Position numbers and translations under genes: made by a program
The notes under the pieces: model-generated
Database searches by the model: none
What the model was told of the DNA's origin: nothing
What the model saw: only the letters and a program-made list of their open reading frames with translations
Shown here: one piece after another, positions 25,706 to 33,347 of the stretch
How the letters are laid out: each line of letters opens with the position of its first letter
How positions within the stretch are numbered: position 1 is the stretch's first letter
Origin: Dethiosulfovibrio faecalis
GTDB lineage: Bacteria > Synergistota > Synergistia > Synergistales > Dethiosulfovibrionaceae
NCBI RefSeq assembly: GCF_021568795.1
Contig: NZ_JAKGUE010000007.1
Coordinates: forward strand, 43,386-107,385
DNA: 64,000 bases
Reading direction: 5' to 3'

Positions 25706-26782
25706 ATGAACAGGACCAGGCTTGACGCCGTTCTAGCATCCATGGAGAAGAAGGGAATCCCTCAGATGATAGTGTCGGATCCCTGTGCCATATTCTATCT
25801 GACCGGAAAATGGATCCTGCCGGGAGAGAGGATGTTGGCCCTTTATCTTGACCTGAAGGGCAAGCACAGGCTTTTCATAAACGAGCTGTTCCCCGTGGAG
25901 GAGGATCTCGGTCTGGACATGGTGTGGTACAACGACACCCAGGATCCGGTACCCATGCTGACGAAATTCACCGATCACGATGGGGTTATGGGGGTGGATA
26001 AGAACTGGCCCGCCCGTTTCCTGCTTAAGCTCATGAAATCCGGCGGCGCAAGCGACTTCGTCAACGGCTCGGAGATAGTGGACAAGGTCAGGATGTGTAA
26101 AGACGAGATGGAGAAGGACCTCATGAGGACCTCCTCCAAGTTGAACGATTCCGCCATGGACAGGATGATCGGCCTGGTTCCGAAGAAATACACGGAAAAG
26201 AAGATGGGCAAGATGCTAGGCGACATCTGGGAGGAATTAGGGGCCGACGGGCATTCCTTCGATCCCATAGTGGGATACGGAGCCAACGCCGCAGACCCTC
26301 ATCACGTGATGGACGACTCCCTCGTCAAGGAGGGGGACTGCGTGATCATCGACATAGGCTGTCGTTTTCAGTCATATTGTTCGGATATGACCAGAACCGT
26401 CTTTTATCGCAGCGTCTCTGACCACGCCAGGGAGGTTTACGAGATCGTCCGAGAGGCCAATATGAGGGGGATCGAGAAGGTCAAGGCCGGTGTCAGATTC
26501 TGCGATATAGACGGGGCCGCGAGGGATTATATAACGGAGAAGGGATACGGCAAGTACTTCACTCACAGGTTGGGGCACTCCATAGGCATAGAGGATCATG
26601 AGTTCGGAGACGTTTCACCCGTAAACACCGACGTGGTAATGCCTGGGCAGATCTTTTCCATCGAGCCCGGAATCTACCTTCCGGGCGATATAGGGGTGAG
26701 GATAGAGGACCTGGTTATAGCCACCGAGGATGGATGCGAGGTTTTGAACGGTTACACTAAGGATCTTATCGTTGTAGATTGA
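25706..26782 (+). CDS. M24-family aminopeptidase (Xaa-Pro type)
   Basis: 358 aa. A creatinase-like N-terminal domain (SDPCAIFYLTGKWILPGERM) precedes a pita-bread metallopeptidase domain. The five metal ligands are visible in order: IIDIGCRFQSY, CSDMTRTVF, RLGHSIGIEDHE, SIEPGIYLPGD and VRIEDLV. It should cleave N-terminal residues before proline or Xaa-Pro dipeptides, releasing proline. AGGAGG is well placed before ATG 25706. It lies just upstream of the proline reductase region, which fits a role in supplying proline; whether it is PepP- or PepQ-like cannot be decided from sequence alone. Confidence 0.93.
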   Translation: MNRTRLDAVLASMEKKGIPQMIVSDPCAIFYLTGKWILPGERMLALYLDLKGKHRLFINELFPVEEDLGLDMVWYNDTQDPVPMLTKFTDHDGVMGVDKNWPARFLLKLMKSGGASDFVNGSEIVDKVRMCKDEMEKDLMRTSSKLNDSAMDRMIGLVPKKYTEKKMGKMLGDIWEELGADGHSFDPIVGYGANAADPHHVMDDSLVKEGDCVIIDIGCRFQSYCSDMTRTVFYRSVSDHAREVYEIVREANMRGIEKVKAGVRFCDIDGAARDYITEKGYGKYFTHRLGHSIGIEDHEFGDVSPVNTDVVMPGQIFSIEPGIYLPGDIGVRIEDLVIATEDGCEVLNGYTKDLIVVD

Positions 26783-26789
26783 CTCGTTA

Positions 26790-26840
26790 AAAATCAAAAA
26801 ACAAAGGGGGCGTATATTTTTATAATGCGACCCCTTTGTT
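26790..26840. terminator. Hairpin after the aminopeptidase gene, best as a minus-strand terminator
   Basis: AACAAAGGGG (26800-26809) pairs with CCCCTTTGTT (26831-26840) across a 21-nt loop. On the minus strand it is followed by a long T-rich tract (the A-run at 26789-26801 read in reverse), while the plus-strand tail is only mildly T-rich. It probably ends the aminopeptidase transcript weakly and any leftward transcript strongly. Confidence 0.6.
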
Positions 26841-27398
26841 AATGTTATTAGTCTATCCATAATAACGACGGAGGAGAGAATAGGAAATCTATTCTGAAAA
26901 CGAAGCCCTGAATCGGCCTTATTTTAACGGGGTTAGATCGGTAAGTGGGCTTGGCGACAGTGTTTTTCATGGGTCGTCGCCATCACGTCTGGGAATTTGA
27001 TCGGAAAATTCAAAGTATATTTTTTATTTGACAGCATCTCTTGCCCATGGTATTGGTTATGATATAGAGTGAACAATTTAATAAAGAGTAAGGGCGTTTG
27101 CCCATCGATATGAGGTGAACTTCCGGTCTCTAGTTATTCCTTCGCAGCAGCCGTTTTGAACACATATGAAGTATATATCTCTCTCTACTTTTCGTTCCTT
27201 GTTCGTCTTTATGTCGTCTCTATCCGCGGCGTCTTTGAATGGTCTTCTTGTGGTTTCGCCTTGTTTTTTGTGCGGCATTCATGTGAAAGCGCTCTCAATA
27301 ACTCCTTTCTTTGGGCGGCGTTTCGTTTAGAGTTGCATGAGATAGGGAGGTGATTGAAGAACTAAAACGAGTAAAAGTGTTTTCCTTTTTGGCTGTGT

Positions 27399-27427
27399 TT
27401 GACAGTTTTACTGCTTTGTGATATTAA
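27399..27427 (+). promoter_or_regulatory. Strong sigma70-type promoter in the prd upstream region
   Basis: TTGACA (27399-27404), exactly 17 bp, TATTAA (27422-27427). Transcription from here would cross the hexamer repeat and could reach prdC about 640 bp downstream. Confidence 0.6.
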
Positions 27428-27543
27428 TTGTTTTGTGAGGTGGATAGTTTAATAACTTTCTGCCATGACTCTATGTATGAAGGAGATAATCGCTTTGATA
27501 CGGAATGTCATCGCTATGGGTCAGGCTACTGAAGAGAGCGAGA

Positions 27544-27582
27544 CCCCAGCCCCAGCCCCAGCCCCAGCCCCAGCCCCAGCCC
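27544..27582. repeat. Tandem hexanucleotide repeat (CCCCAG x 6)
   Basis: Six exact head-to-tail copies of CCCCAG plus a partial CCC. The minus strand is (CTGGGG)n and has the four G-runs needed for a G-quadruplex. Copy number is likely to vary by slippage. Confidence 0.95.
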
Positions 27583-28071
27583 TGTGCCCGGAACCGTGCC
27601 CAGGACCATGCGGTTTTGGCCGTCTTCGCAAGAAGCCTCCACTGGACGGGATTTTTATGGTGATGTCCTACCCATGCCCAGTTTGCCTGGTTTCGATGCC
27701 GGAAAGGCGACCATCGGAGCCAGTCGATCTAGGACCATACCTTACCCCAAGTCCCATAGCCTCCTGTCTGAATAGAGTCATCCTAACTGTAAATAGTTGC
27801 ATCTCTCTTTCAAATCTCTCCCCTTTGTCCCTGTCGGCCTTTGGCCTGAACAGGCGACGAACCCCTTTCTTTTTATCCAAAACAAAATTCATATCTATCA
27901 TAGAGGTTCTTTTATGTGACCGCCTGTCGAGGCTGTCGTCCTTTCTGAGTTCTCAGGAAGGATCGTTCGCGGCGGCGTAGTCGGACTCGTTAAGGTTTCC
28001 AGGGTGGCGGCCTGCGTCTGCTTTTGTCTCGCTGTCGCTTTAACTTTATATATCCTTAGGGGGGTATGACG

Positions 28072-29379
28072 TTGAACTACTTATTCAATATCCCTTTGTC
28101 TATGCACATAGGGAAACCAAGTTCTCCGACAGTGAAAGAAGGGGATTTGGTCGAACGAGGGCAGTGTGTCGCCGAGCCCGACGGCTTGGGGGCCAGGATC
28201 CATTCCAGCGTGTCCGGGGTGGTGAAGGAGATATCCGAAGGTTTCATCGTGATAGAGGCGAGCGAGAACCAGTCTAGGGACTACGTCAAGGTCAAGAAGG
28301 GCAAGGACATGGTCGAGACCGTCTTCAACGCCGGAGTGGTCGGAGCCGGAGGCGCCGGTTTTCCCACTCACGTGAAGCTTAAGACCGATCTAAACGGAGG
28401 GCATATAGTCGCGAACGCCGCGGAATGCGAGCCCGCTCTTCACCATAACATAAAGGGAATCGAGAAGGACGCGGGGCTCTTCATAAGGGGAATCCGCCAT
28501 GCCATGCGGATGACCGGGGCCGGCGATGCCGTCATAGGGATCAAGGGAAAGAACGAAAACGCTGTAGCGGCCCTGCGCAAGGAGCTTGGCAGCGACGATT
28601 CCATCAAGATCCACCTCCTCGCCGATATGTATCCCATGGGGGAGGAGCGGGCTTTGATACACGATATCTTCGGGACCTGGCTGGAGCCCACCCAGCTGCC
28701 TTCGGATGCAGGTTGCGTGGTCTTGAACGTGGAGACCCTCAAGAACATAGCCATGGCTATCGACGAGTTCAAACCGGTGATAGACAAGGATTTCACGATC
28801 ATAGGGAAGATAGGACGGCCCGACGGAGTGAGGATCTTTTCCGATGTCCCCGTGGGGACCTCGGTCAAAAAGCTTATCGAAGACGTCGGTGGCATCGACG
28901 GAGATTTCGGGGAGCTCATAATAGGCGGTCCCTATACCGGAAAGGCGGCGGGCATAGACGATTCGGTCGTCACCAAGATCTCCGGGGGCGCCATAGTCAC
29001 GATACCTTTCCCTCAGTTCAGGGGAAAACTCGGTTTATTGGTCTGCGCGTGTGGAGCCGACGAGGCCAGGCTTCGGGATATAGCCCGCAAGATGGGGTCG
29101 GAGGTCGTGTCCGTAGCGGAGTGCAAGAACGTCGTGAAGATAAAGGGTGCCAATAAGTGCATGACTCCGGGGGATTGTCCCGGTCAAGCTCAGGCCGTTT
29201 TGAAGCTGAAGAGGGAGGGGGCTGAGAGGCTTTTGATTTCCAATTGCAGCGACTGTAGCAACACGGTCATGTGCAGCGCCCCTAATCTGGGGTTGCCTGT
29301 ATATCACCACACCGATCATGTCATGAGGACCATCGGGCACGATCTGACAAGAAGGTTGCCCTTCTCGGGTGACGAATAA
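28072..29379 (+). CDS. prdC: Proline reductase-associated electron transfer protein PrdC (RnfC-like)
   Basis: About 435 aa. It resembles the N-terminal part of RnfC: a barrel-sandwich start (KEGDLVERGQCVAEPDGLGA, IHSSVSGVVKEI), the nucleotide/FMN-type loop AGVVGAGGAGFPTHVKL, NAAECEPALHHN, and the SLBB-like region around DVPVGTSVKKLIEDVGGIDG. PrdC is thought to deliver electrons to D-proline reductase. A LLVCACGADEARLRDIA segment and C-terminal cysteines (CMTPGDC, NCSDCSNTVMC) are candidate redox sites. PrdC of some clostridia is a selenoprotein, but here no in-frame TGA occurs. TTG 28072 is preferred because GGGGGG lies seven bases upstream; ATG 28066 is almost on top of it. First gene of the prd operon. 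Confidence 0.92.
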   Translation: MNYLFNIPLSMHIGKPSSPTVKEGDLVERGQCVAEPDGLGARIHSSVSGVVKEISEGFIVIEASENQSRDYVKVKKGKDMVETVFNAGVVGAGGAGFPTHVKLKTDLNGGHIVANAAECEPALHHNIKGIEKDAGLFIRGIRHAMRMTGAGDAVIGIKGKNENAVAALRKELGSDDSIKIHLLADMYPMGEERALIHDIFGTWLEPTQLPSDAGCVVLNVETLKNIAMAIDEFKPVIDKDFTIIGKIGRPDGVRIFSDVPVGTSVKKLIEDVGGIDGDFGELIIGGPYTGKAAGIDDSVVTKISGGAIVTIPFPQFRGKLGLLVCACGADEARLRDIARKMGSEVVSVAECKNVVKIKGANKCMTPGDCPGQAQAVLKLKREGAERLLISNCSDCSNTVMCSAPNLGLPVYHHTDHVMRTIGHDLTRRLPFSGDE

Positions 29380-29393
29380 AGGAGCGGATAAGA

Positions 29394-31505
29394 ATGTCTA
29401 TCGATATCGAGCAAGCGAAGAAAATGGCCGGTAAGCCGGCTATCGTCTGCTGTCGGACGGAGGAGGGGACGATTCTGGAGTCCCACAACCTGGAGGATCC
29501 TGCGATTTTTCCGGACCTCGAGGACTCCGGATTGCTGACTATACCGTCTAATTGCCATAAGATCGGCGAAATTTTGGGAGCTAAGCTGTTGAAGACTATA
29601 GACTCTCTCACTCCCCTGACCCCCGATCTGGTAGAGGGGGCCAAGAAGATGTCGGACGCCGGGACTACGGATGGTTCGTCTAAGGCCAAGGTGTCGAAGA
29701 AGAACGAGAAGGCGGTCCTCAAGGTTGGAAAGAAGGCAGGTGAGCCCATCGGTCCGGACGATCTGGAGGATCCGTCCAACTTCGCCAATCTCGTGGACTC
29801 GCTCTTGCTCTCCTTGCCCCGGGACGCGGTGACTCGCGGGGAGGCCGTCGGGAAAAAGCTGTCCTCCGCCAGGGAGGCCTTCACTGCCTTGACTCCCTCG
29901 ATGTTCCAGGGATACGTGGCGCCGGCTATGCCTGCACAGGCCGCTCCGAAGCTCTCCCGGTCCTCCGGCAGCTACGGAGGTACATTGAGAATCAAGATAG
30001 AAGAAGGGCGAGGGATAGATATAGAGCTGCCTCTCGGCTCGTACGGCAACTATTCAAGCGAGGAGCCCTATCCCTCGGAGGCGATGCTGGTAGAGGTCCC
30101 GGAGGAGGAGCCTCGGGCTCTTTCGGCCGCCAAGGCGGAACCGAAGGAGATCCGGTCTCTGGTCAAGAAGCATTTCAACATCACCGAGGTCAGTTTCGGC
30201 GACGATACGAAGATAGATGGAACCAAGCTCTACATCAGAAAAGACATCTGCGACGATGCGGTGGAAGTAAGCGACTTGGTCAAGAAGATAAAGATAGATA
30301 TCATCACCCCCGAGTTATACGACACCTACTCCGAGACCCTGATGGACATCCAGCCTATAGCGACGAAGGAGAACGACGGCAAGCTGGGGACTGGGGTGAC
30401 CAGGGTCCTGGACAACGTGGTCATGGTTATCACCGGGACTGACGAGAACGGGGTTCAGATAGGAGAGTTCGGCTCGTCGGAGGGAATTCTCCAGGAGAAC
30501 ATCCTATGGAACCGTCCCGGGGCTCCCGACAAGGGCGACATAATGATCAAGACCGAGGTGGTCATAGAGGCTCACACTAACATGGAGCGTAGGGGGCCGT
30601 TTTCTGCTCATCGGGCCACCGAGTTCATCACGAACGAGATCCGCATGGCGCTGAAGGATCTGGATGAAAGTCTCGTGGTAGATACGGAGGAGTTCAAGCA
30701 GGTCCGTCATCCCAGCAAGAAGAAGGTCGTCATAGTCAAGGAGATAATGGGGCAGGGAGCTATGCACGACAACCTGATACTTCCGGAGGAGCCGGTAGGC
30801 ATGCTCGGAGGGCATCCCAATATCGACCTTGGGAACCTCCCCGTGATGCTGTCTCCGCTGGAGGTGCTGGACGGCGGCATCCACGCTCTGACCTGTATCG
30901 GACCGGCATCGAAGGAGTGCTCGAGGCATTATTGGCGTGAGCCTCTGGTGCTGGAGACCCTCAAGGACGAGGAGATGGATCTCTGCGGCGTCATATTGAT
31001 CGGAAGCCCTCAGATCAACAGCGAGAAGTTCTACGTGTCGGAGAGGCTCGGCATGACTGTGGAGGCCCTGGACGTGGACGGAGCGATCGTCACCACCGAG
31101 GGCTTCGGAAATAACCATATAGACTTCGCCAGCCATATCGAGCAGATAGGTATGAGAGGGATCCCTGTGGTGGGTATGTCTTTCTGTGCCATGCAGGGAG
31201 CCTTGGTCGTGGGTAACCCCTACATGACTGCCATGGTGGACCTGAATAAGTCCGATAACGGGATCGAGAACGAGATCCTCGGCTGTAACACCCTTTGCAG
31301 GGAGGACGCCGTGAGGGCGTTGGAGATGCTTCGGGCCATCATGAACGGCGAGGAAGTCATGGAGCCGGAGCGCAAGTGGAACCCCAACGTGAAGGAGAGC
31401 AATCTTGAGAGCATAGAGGAGCAGATCGGAATGGAGTTGGAGCTGGTCCCGAACGAAAATTCCATACCGGTAAGCGATAAACGTCGTGAAAAATACATGG
31501 ACTGA
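29394..31505 (+). CDS. prdA: D-proline reductase proprotein PrdA
   Basis: 703 aa precursor of the pyruvoyl-containing subunits of D-proline reductase, which reduces D-proline to 5-aminovalerate. The self-cleavage site is visible: ALTCIGPASKECSRHYWREP, with Thr500-Cys501 as the expected cut, Cys501 becoming the pyruvoyl group of the C-terminal chain. The larger N-terminal chain contains DIQPIATKENDGKLGTGVT and NILWNRPGAPDKGD. Residues 32-82 and 123-173 are a gap-free internal repeat (LEDP, DS-LL, LTP pattern) exactly 91 residues apart. A linker rich in Ala/Pro/Ser (about 175-200) joins this region to the core. The ribosome site GGAGCGGATAAGA precedes the ATG, 14 bp after prdC. Confidence 0.96.
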   Translation: MSIDIEQAKKMAGKPAIVCCRTEEGTILESHNLEDPAIFPDLEDSGLLTIPSNCHKIGEILGAKLLKTIDSLTPLTPDLVEGAKKMSDAGTTDGSSKAKVSKKNEKAVLKVGKKAGEPIGPDDLEDPSNFANLVDSLLLSLPRDAVTRGEAVGKKLSSAREAFTALTPSMFQGYVAPAMPAQAAPKLSRSSGSYGGTLRIKIEEGRGIDIELPLGSYGNYSSEEPYPSEAMLVEVPEEEPRALSAAKAEPKEIRSLVKKHFNITEVSFGDDTKIDGTKLYIRKDICDDAVEVSDLVKKIKIDIITPELYDTYSETLMDIQPIATKENDGKLGTGVTRVLDNVVMVITGTDENGVQIGEFGSSEGILQENILWNRPGAPDKGDIMIKTEVVIEAHTNMERRGPFSAHRATEFITNEIRMALKDLDESLVVDTEEFKQVRHPSKKKVVIVKEIMGQGAMHDNLILPEEPVGMLGGHPNIDLGNLPVMLSPLEVLDGGIHALTCIGPASKECSRHYWREPLVLETLKDEEMDLCGVILIGSPQINSEKFYVSERLGMTVEALDVDGAIVTTEGFGNNHIDFASHIEQIGMRGIPVVGMSFCAMQGALVVGNPYMTAMVDLNKSDNGIENEILGCNTLCREDAVRALEMLRAIMNGEEVMEPERKWNPNVKESNLESIEEQIGMELELVPNENSIPVSDKRREKYMD

Positions 31506-31761
31506 TCTGCCCTTGAACTACGGCGACAAGCTCATCGTGATGGCCGGAGTCATAGTGGACATTCAAGACGGCGCCGTTGGGATGGATCTCAAGGGACGTC
31601 TGGGATCCCTTCGGGTCCCTAAAAGGATGCTTATCTGCGACGAGCCGTTGCAGATCGGACAGGAAGTCGCCTTCAGGATGAGCTTTCCCGAGGTGGTCAA
31701 CTCGACCCCAAACGAAAAGTACGTGCAGATCTTAGAACACGAAAAAGAAAGGAATGGATAG
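31486..31761 (+). CDS. Small CBO2463-type protein of the prd operon
   Basis: About 91 aa, overlapping the prdA end by 20 bp and stopping 2 bp before prdB. The core IVMAGVIVDIQDGAVGMDLKG and the GSLRVPKRMLI segment look like a compact beta fold. The family (CBO2463/CBO2479) is known to me only as a conserved small partner gene between prdA and prdB. The function is unknown; its fixed position suggests help with cleavage, assembly or selenium-subunit insertion, which is a guess. GTG 31486 is the longest start but has a weak ribosome site; TTG 31513 is possible. Confidence 0.75.
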   Translation: MKNTWTDLPLNYGDKLIVMAGVIVDIQDGAVGMDLKGRLGSLRVPKRMLICDEPLQIGQEVAFRMSFPEVVNSTPNEKYVQILEHEKERNG

Positions 31762-31763
31762 AT

Positions 31764-32489
31764 ATGGTAGCCGTCTGCGTAAGTGGATTGCAATCCGAGA
31801 TATACGTCCCCATAACTCCGAACCCTGTGTGGACCCCGGTCACCAAGGACCTCAAAGACATGAACATCGCCCTGGCGACCGCGGCCGGAGTGCATCTCAA
31901 GAGCGACAAGCGCTTTAACCTGGCTGGAGACTCCACCTATCGTATCGTTCCCGGAGATGCCCTGATCGACGACATGATGGTCTCTCACGGAGGATACGAT
32001 AATGGTGACGTCAACAAGGACATCAACTGCATGTTCCCTCTCGACCGTATCAGAGAGCTTGCAGCCGAGGGGTTCATCAAGTCCGTAGCCAAGAGCCATG
32101 TCGGGTTTATGGGTGGCGGCGGCAATCAGGAGAAATTCAAGAACGATCTCGGTCCATCGGTGGCGAAGATACTGAAGGACGAGGGTGTGGACGCCGTCCT
32201 TATGACCGCTGGGTGAGGCACCTGCCATCGGTCCGCTGTCATAGTACAGCGGGCAATAGAGGAATCGGGGATTCCTACGATAATAATCGCTGCTTTGCCT
32301 CCCGTCGTGAGACAGAACGGTTCGCCCAGAGCCGTCGCTCCCAGGGTCCCCATGGGTGCGAACGCCGGAGAACCGCATAACGTCGAGATGCAGATGGCCA
32401 TAGTCAAGGACAGTCTCAGGGCTATGACCGAGATAGAGTCGGCAGGGGTGATAGTCCCTTTGCCTTACGAATACATAGCGAAGGTCTAA
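31764..32489 (+). CDS. prdB: D-proline reductase selenoprotein subunit PrdB (Sec at in-frame TGA)
   Basis: 241 aa if TGA 32214-32216 is read as selenocysteine (residue 151). Before it the frame gives MGGGGNQEKFKNDL and VDAVLMTAG. After it, the same frame continues GTCHRSAVIVQRAIEESG, AALPPVVRQNGSPRAVAP and GANAGEPHNVEMQMA to a TAA at 32487. This is the known PrdB pattern with TAG-Sec-GTCH at the active site that attacks the D-proline ring. A hairpin 16 bases after the TGA is a suitable SECIS element. Annotation as a 150-aa gene would be wrong. The selenocysteine machinery genes are not in the window. The gene starts 2 bp after the small upstream gene. Confidence 0.96.
32214..32252 (+). promoter_or_regulatory. 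Sec codon TGA and candidate bacterial SECIS element
   Basis: The TGA at 32214-32216 is followed by the perfect stem CCGCTGT (32233-32239), loop CATAGT (32240-32245) and ACAGCGG (32246-32252). Stem and loop sit 16 bases downstream of the UGA, within the window expected for a SelB-binding hairpin inside the coding sequence. Confidence 0.8.
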
Positions 32490-32565
32490 GTCAGACATAC
32501 GCAGGATATGCGTACGTCCACGTTGGATGTGCGCATATCTGATGAATACGGAGATGACTTCGATC

Positions 32566-33330
32566 ATGGATAACTCTAAAAAGACTAGAAAGTTGGTGGT
32601 CAATGCCTTCCACGTCAAGAAGGTCGTTTTTGGAGAGAAGACGTCCTTCTGCGACGGGTTATTGACCTTGGGCGAGGAATTGAGACCCATGGCGGAGGAG
32701 GTCCACTCCGATGTCATAAACAAGGTCCGATTGAACGTGATCTCTCCCTCTCAGCGCGACGTAGAGGTGAACGCCATAATGGATTTTCAGCCCATCGCAA
32801 CGAAGGCTCTGGGGACTTTGGGCGAGGGTGTGACCAACGTGCTCACCGGAGTGGTGGTCATGATAAACGGAATAGACGTCGACGGACGGCAGGCCTCTAA
32901 CATGGGTGCGGCATCGGGAAGGCTCAAGGACGCCGTGGTTTTCAATCGCAGAGGGACGCCGCAGGAGTCGGACTACATCGTACAGGTCGACGTCGAGTTT
33001 CAGAAAGATCAAGGTCGGGTCCGATCCGGTCCGAACGCTGCGTATCGTCTGTGCGACTCCGTGATCCAATCCATCAGGGAGTCCATAAAAAAACTGAACC
33101 CTAGAGATGCCGATGAAAGACACGTCTATTACGAGAGTGTTTCTGCGGATAAGCCTAAGATCGTGATTGTGAAACAAGTAGCAGGTCAGGGCGGAGGGTA
33201 CGATACCAGGCTTTTCGGCCGGGAGCCCGCCGGATTTGAGGGAGGATACTCCATAGTCGATTTCGGGAACGTCCCGGTGATAGTAACCCCGAACGAATAT
33301 CGGGACGGAGCCTTGATGTGTCTCTATTGA
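32566..33330 (+). CDS. prdD: PrdD, homologue of the N-terminal chain of PrdA
   Basis: About 254 aa. Aligns by eye along its whole length with the PrdA core before the cleavage site: LVVNAFHVKKVVFG, MDFQPIATKALGTLGEGVTN, VVFNRRGTPQESD, KIVIVKQVAGQGGGYDTRL, and an ending DGALMCLY matching PrdA DGGIHALTC. It is thus a paralogue that stops where PrdA would be cut. Role unknown; likely a structural or maturation partner of the reductase. ATG 32566 is chosen because the PrdA-like sequence starts there and GGAG lies 12 bases upstream; ATG 32527, 32542 and 32554 are in frame. Confidence 0.88.
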   Translation: MDNSKKTRKLVVNAFHVKKVVFGEKTSFCDGLLTLGEELRPMAEEVHSDVINKVRLNVISPSQRDVEVNAIMDFQPIATKALGTLGEGVTNVLTGVVVMINGIDVDGRQASNMGAASGRLKDAVVFNRRGTPQESDYIVQVDVEFQKDQGRVRSGPNAAYRLCDSVIQSIRESIKKLNPRDADERHVYYESVSADKPKIVIVKQVAGQGGGYDTRLFGREPAGFEGGYSIVDFGNVPVIVTPNEYRDGALMCLY

Positions 33331-33347
33331 TTTGACGGAGGATAAAT

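Larger units (their letters stand above)
26841..28071. other. 1.2-kb intergenic region upstream of the prd cluster
   Basis: No convincing gene. The first half is AT-rich. It contains a TTGACA at 27028 with a GGTTATGATATAGA motif at 27055-27068, a strong promoter at 27399-27427, a hexanucleotide repeat at 27544-27582, and, just before prdC, a GGGGGG ribosome site. Short open frames exist on both strands (for example 27465-27980 on + and 27668-27901 on -), but none has good initiation signals with family resemblance. It may hold the prd regulatory region, an untranslated leader or decayed genes. Confidence 0.6.

Noticed and set aside
27078..27278. Minus-strand 66-codon frame
   Set aside because: No Shine-Dalgarno, no family, AT-rich surroundings.
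27544..27582. Possible CRISPR or direct-repeat array
   Set aside because: Simple head-to-tail hexamers without spacers.
27668..27901. Minus-strand 77-codon frame in the prd upstream gap
   Set aside because: Charged and superficially protein-like, but no ribosome site before the ATG and no recognised family; left as unexplained.
27465..27980. Open frame of 171 codons on + with a Pro-Ala repeat
   Set aside because: The repeat is a by-product of the CCCCAG tandem array, the rest has no family resemblance or normal composition, and the frame starts after a weak site. It could be a short leader peptide at most.
28005..28071. Sigma54 promoter (GG-N10-GC) before prdC, expected if a PrdR-type activator controls it
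   Set aside because: TGGC and TGC elements are present but with wrong spacing; no acceptable -24/-12 pair found.
31764..32216. A 150-codon gene ending at TGA 32216, as if prdB were truncated
   Set aside because: The same frame continues with clear PrdB sequence to 32489 and a hairpin follows the TGA, so it is a selenocysteine codon, not a stop or a pseudogene.
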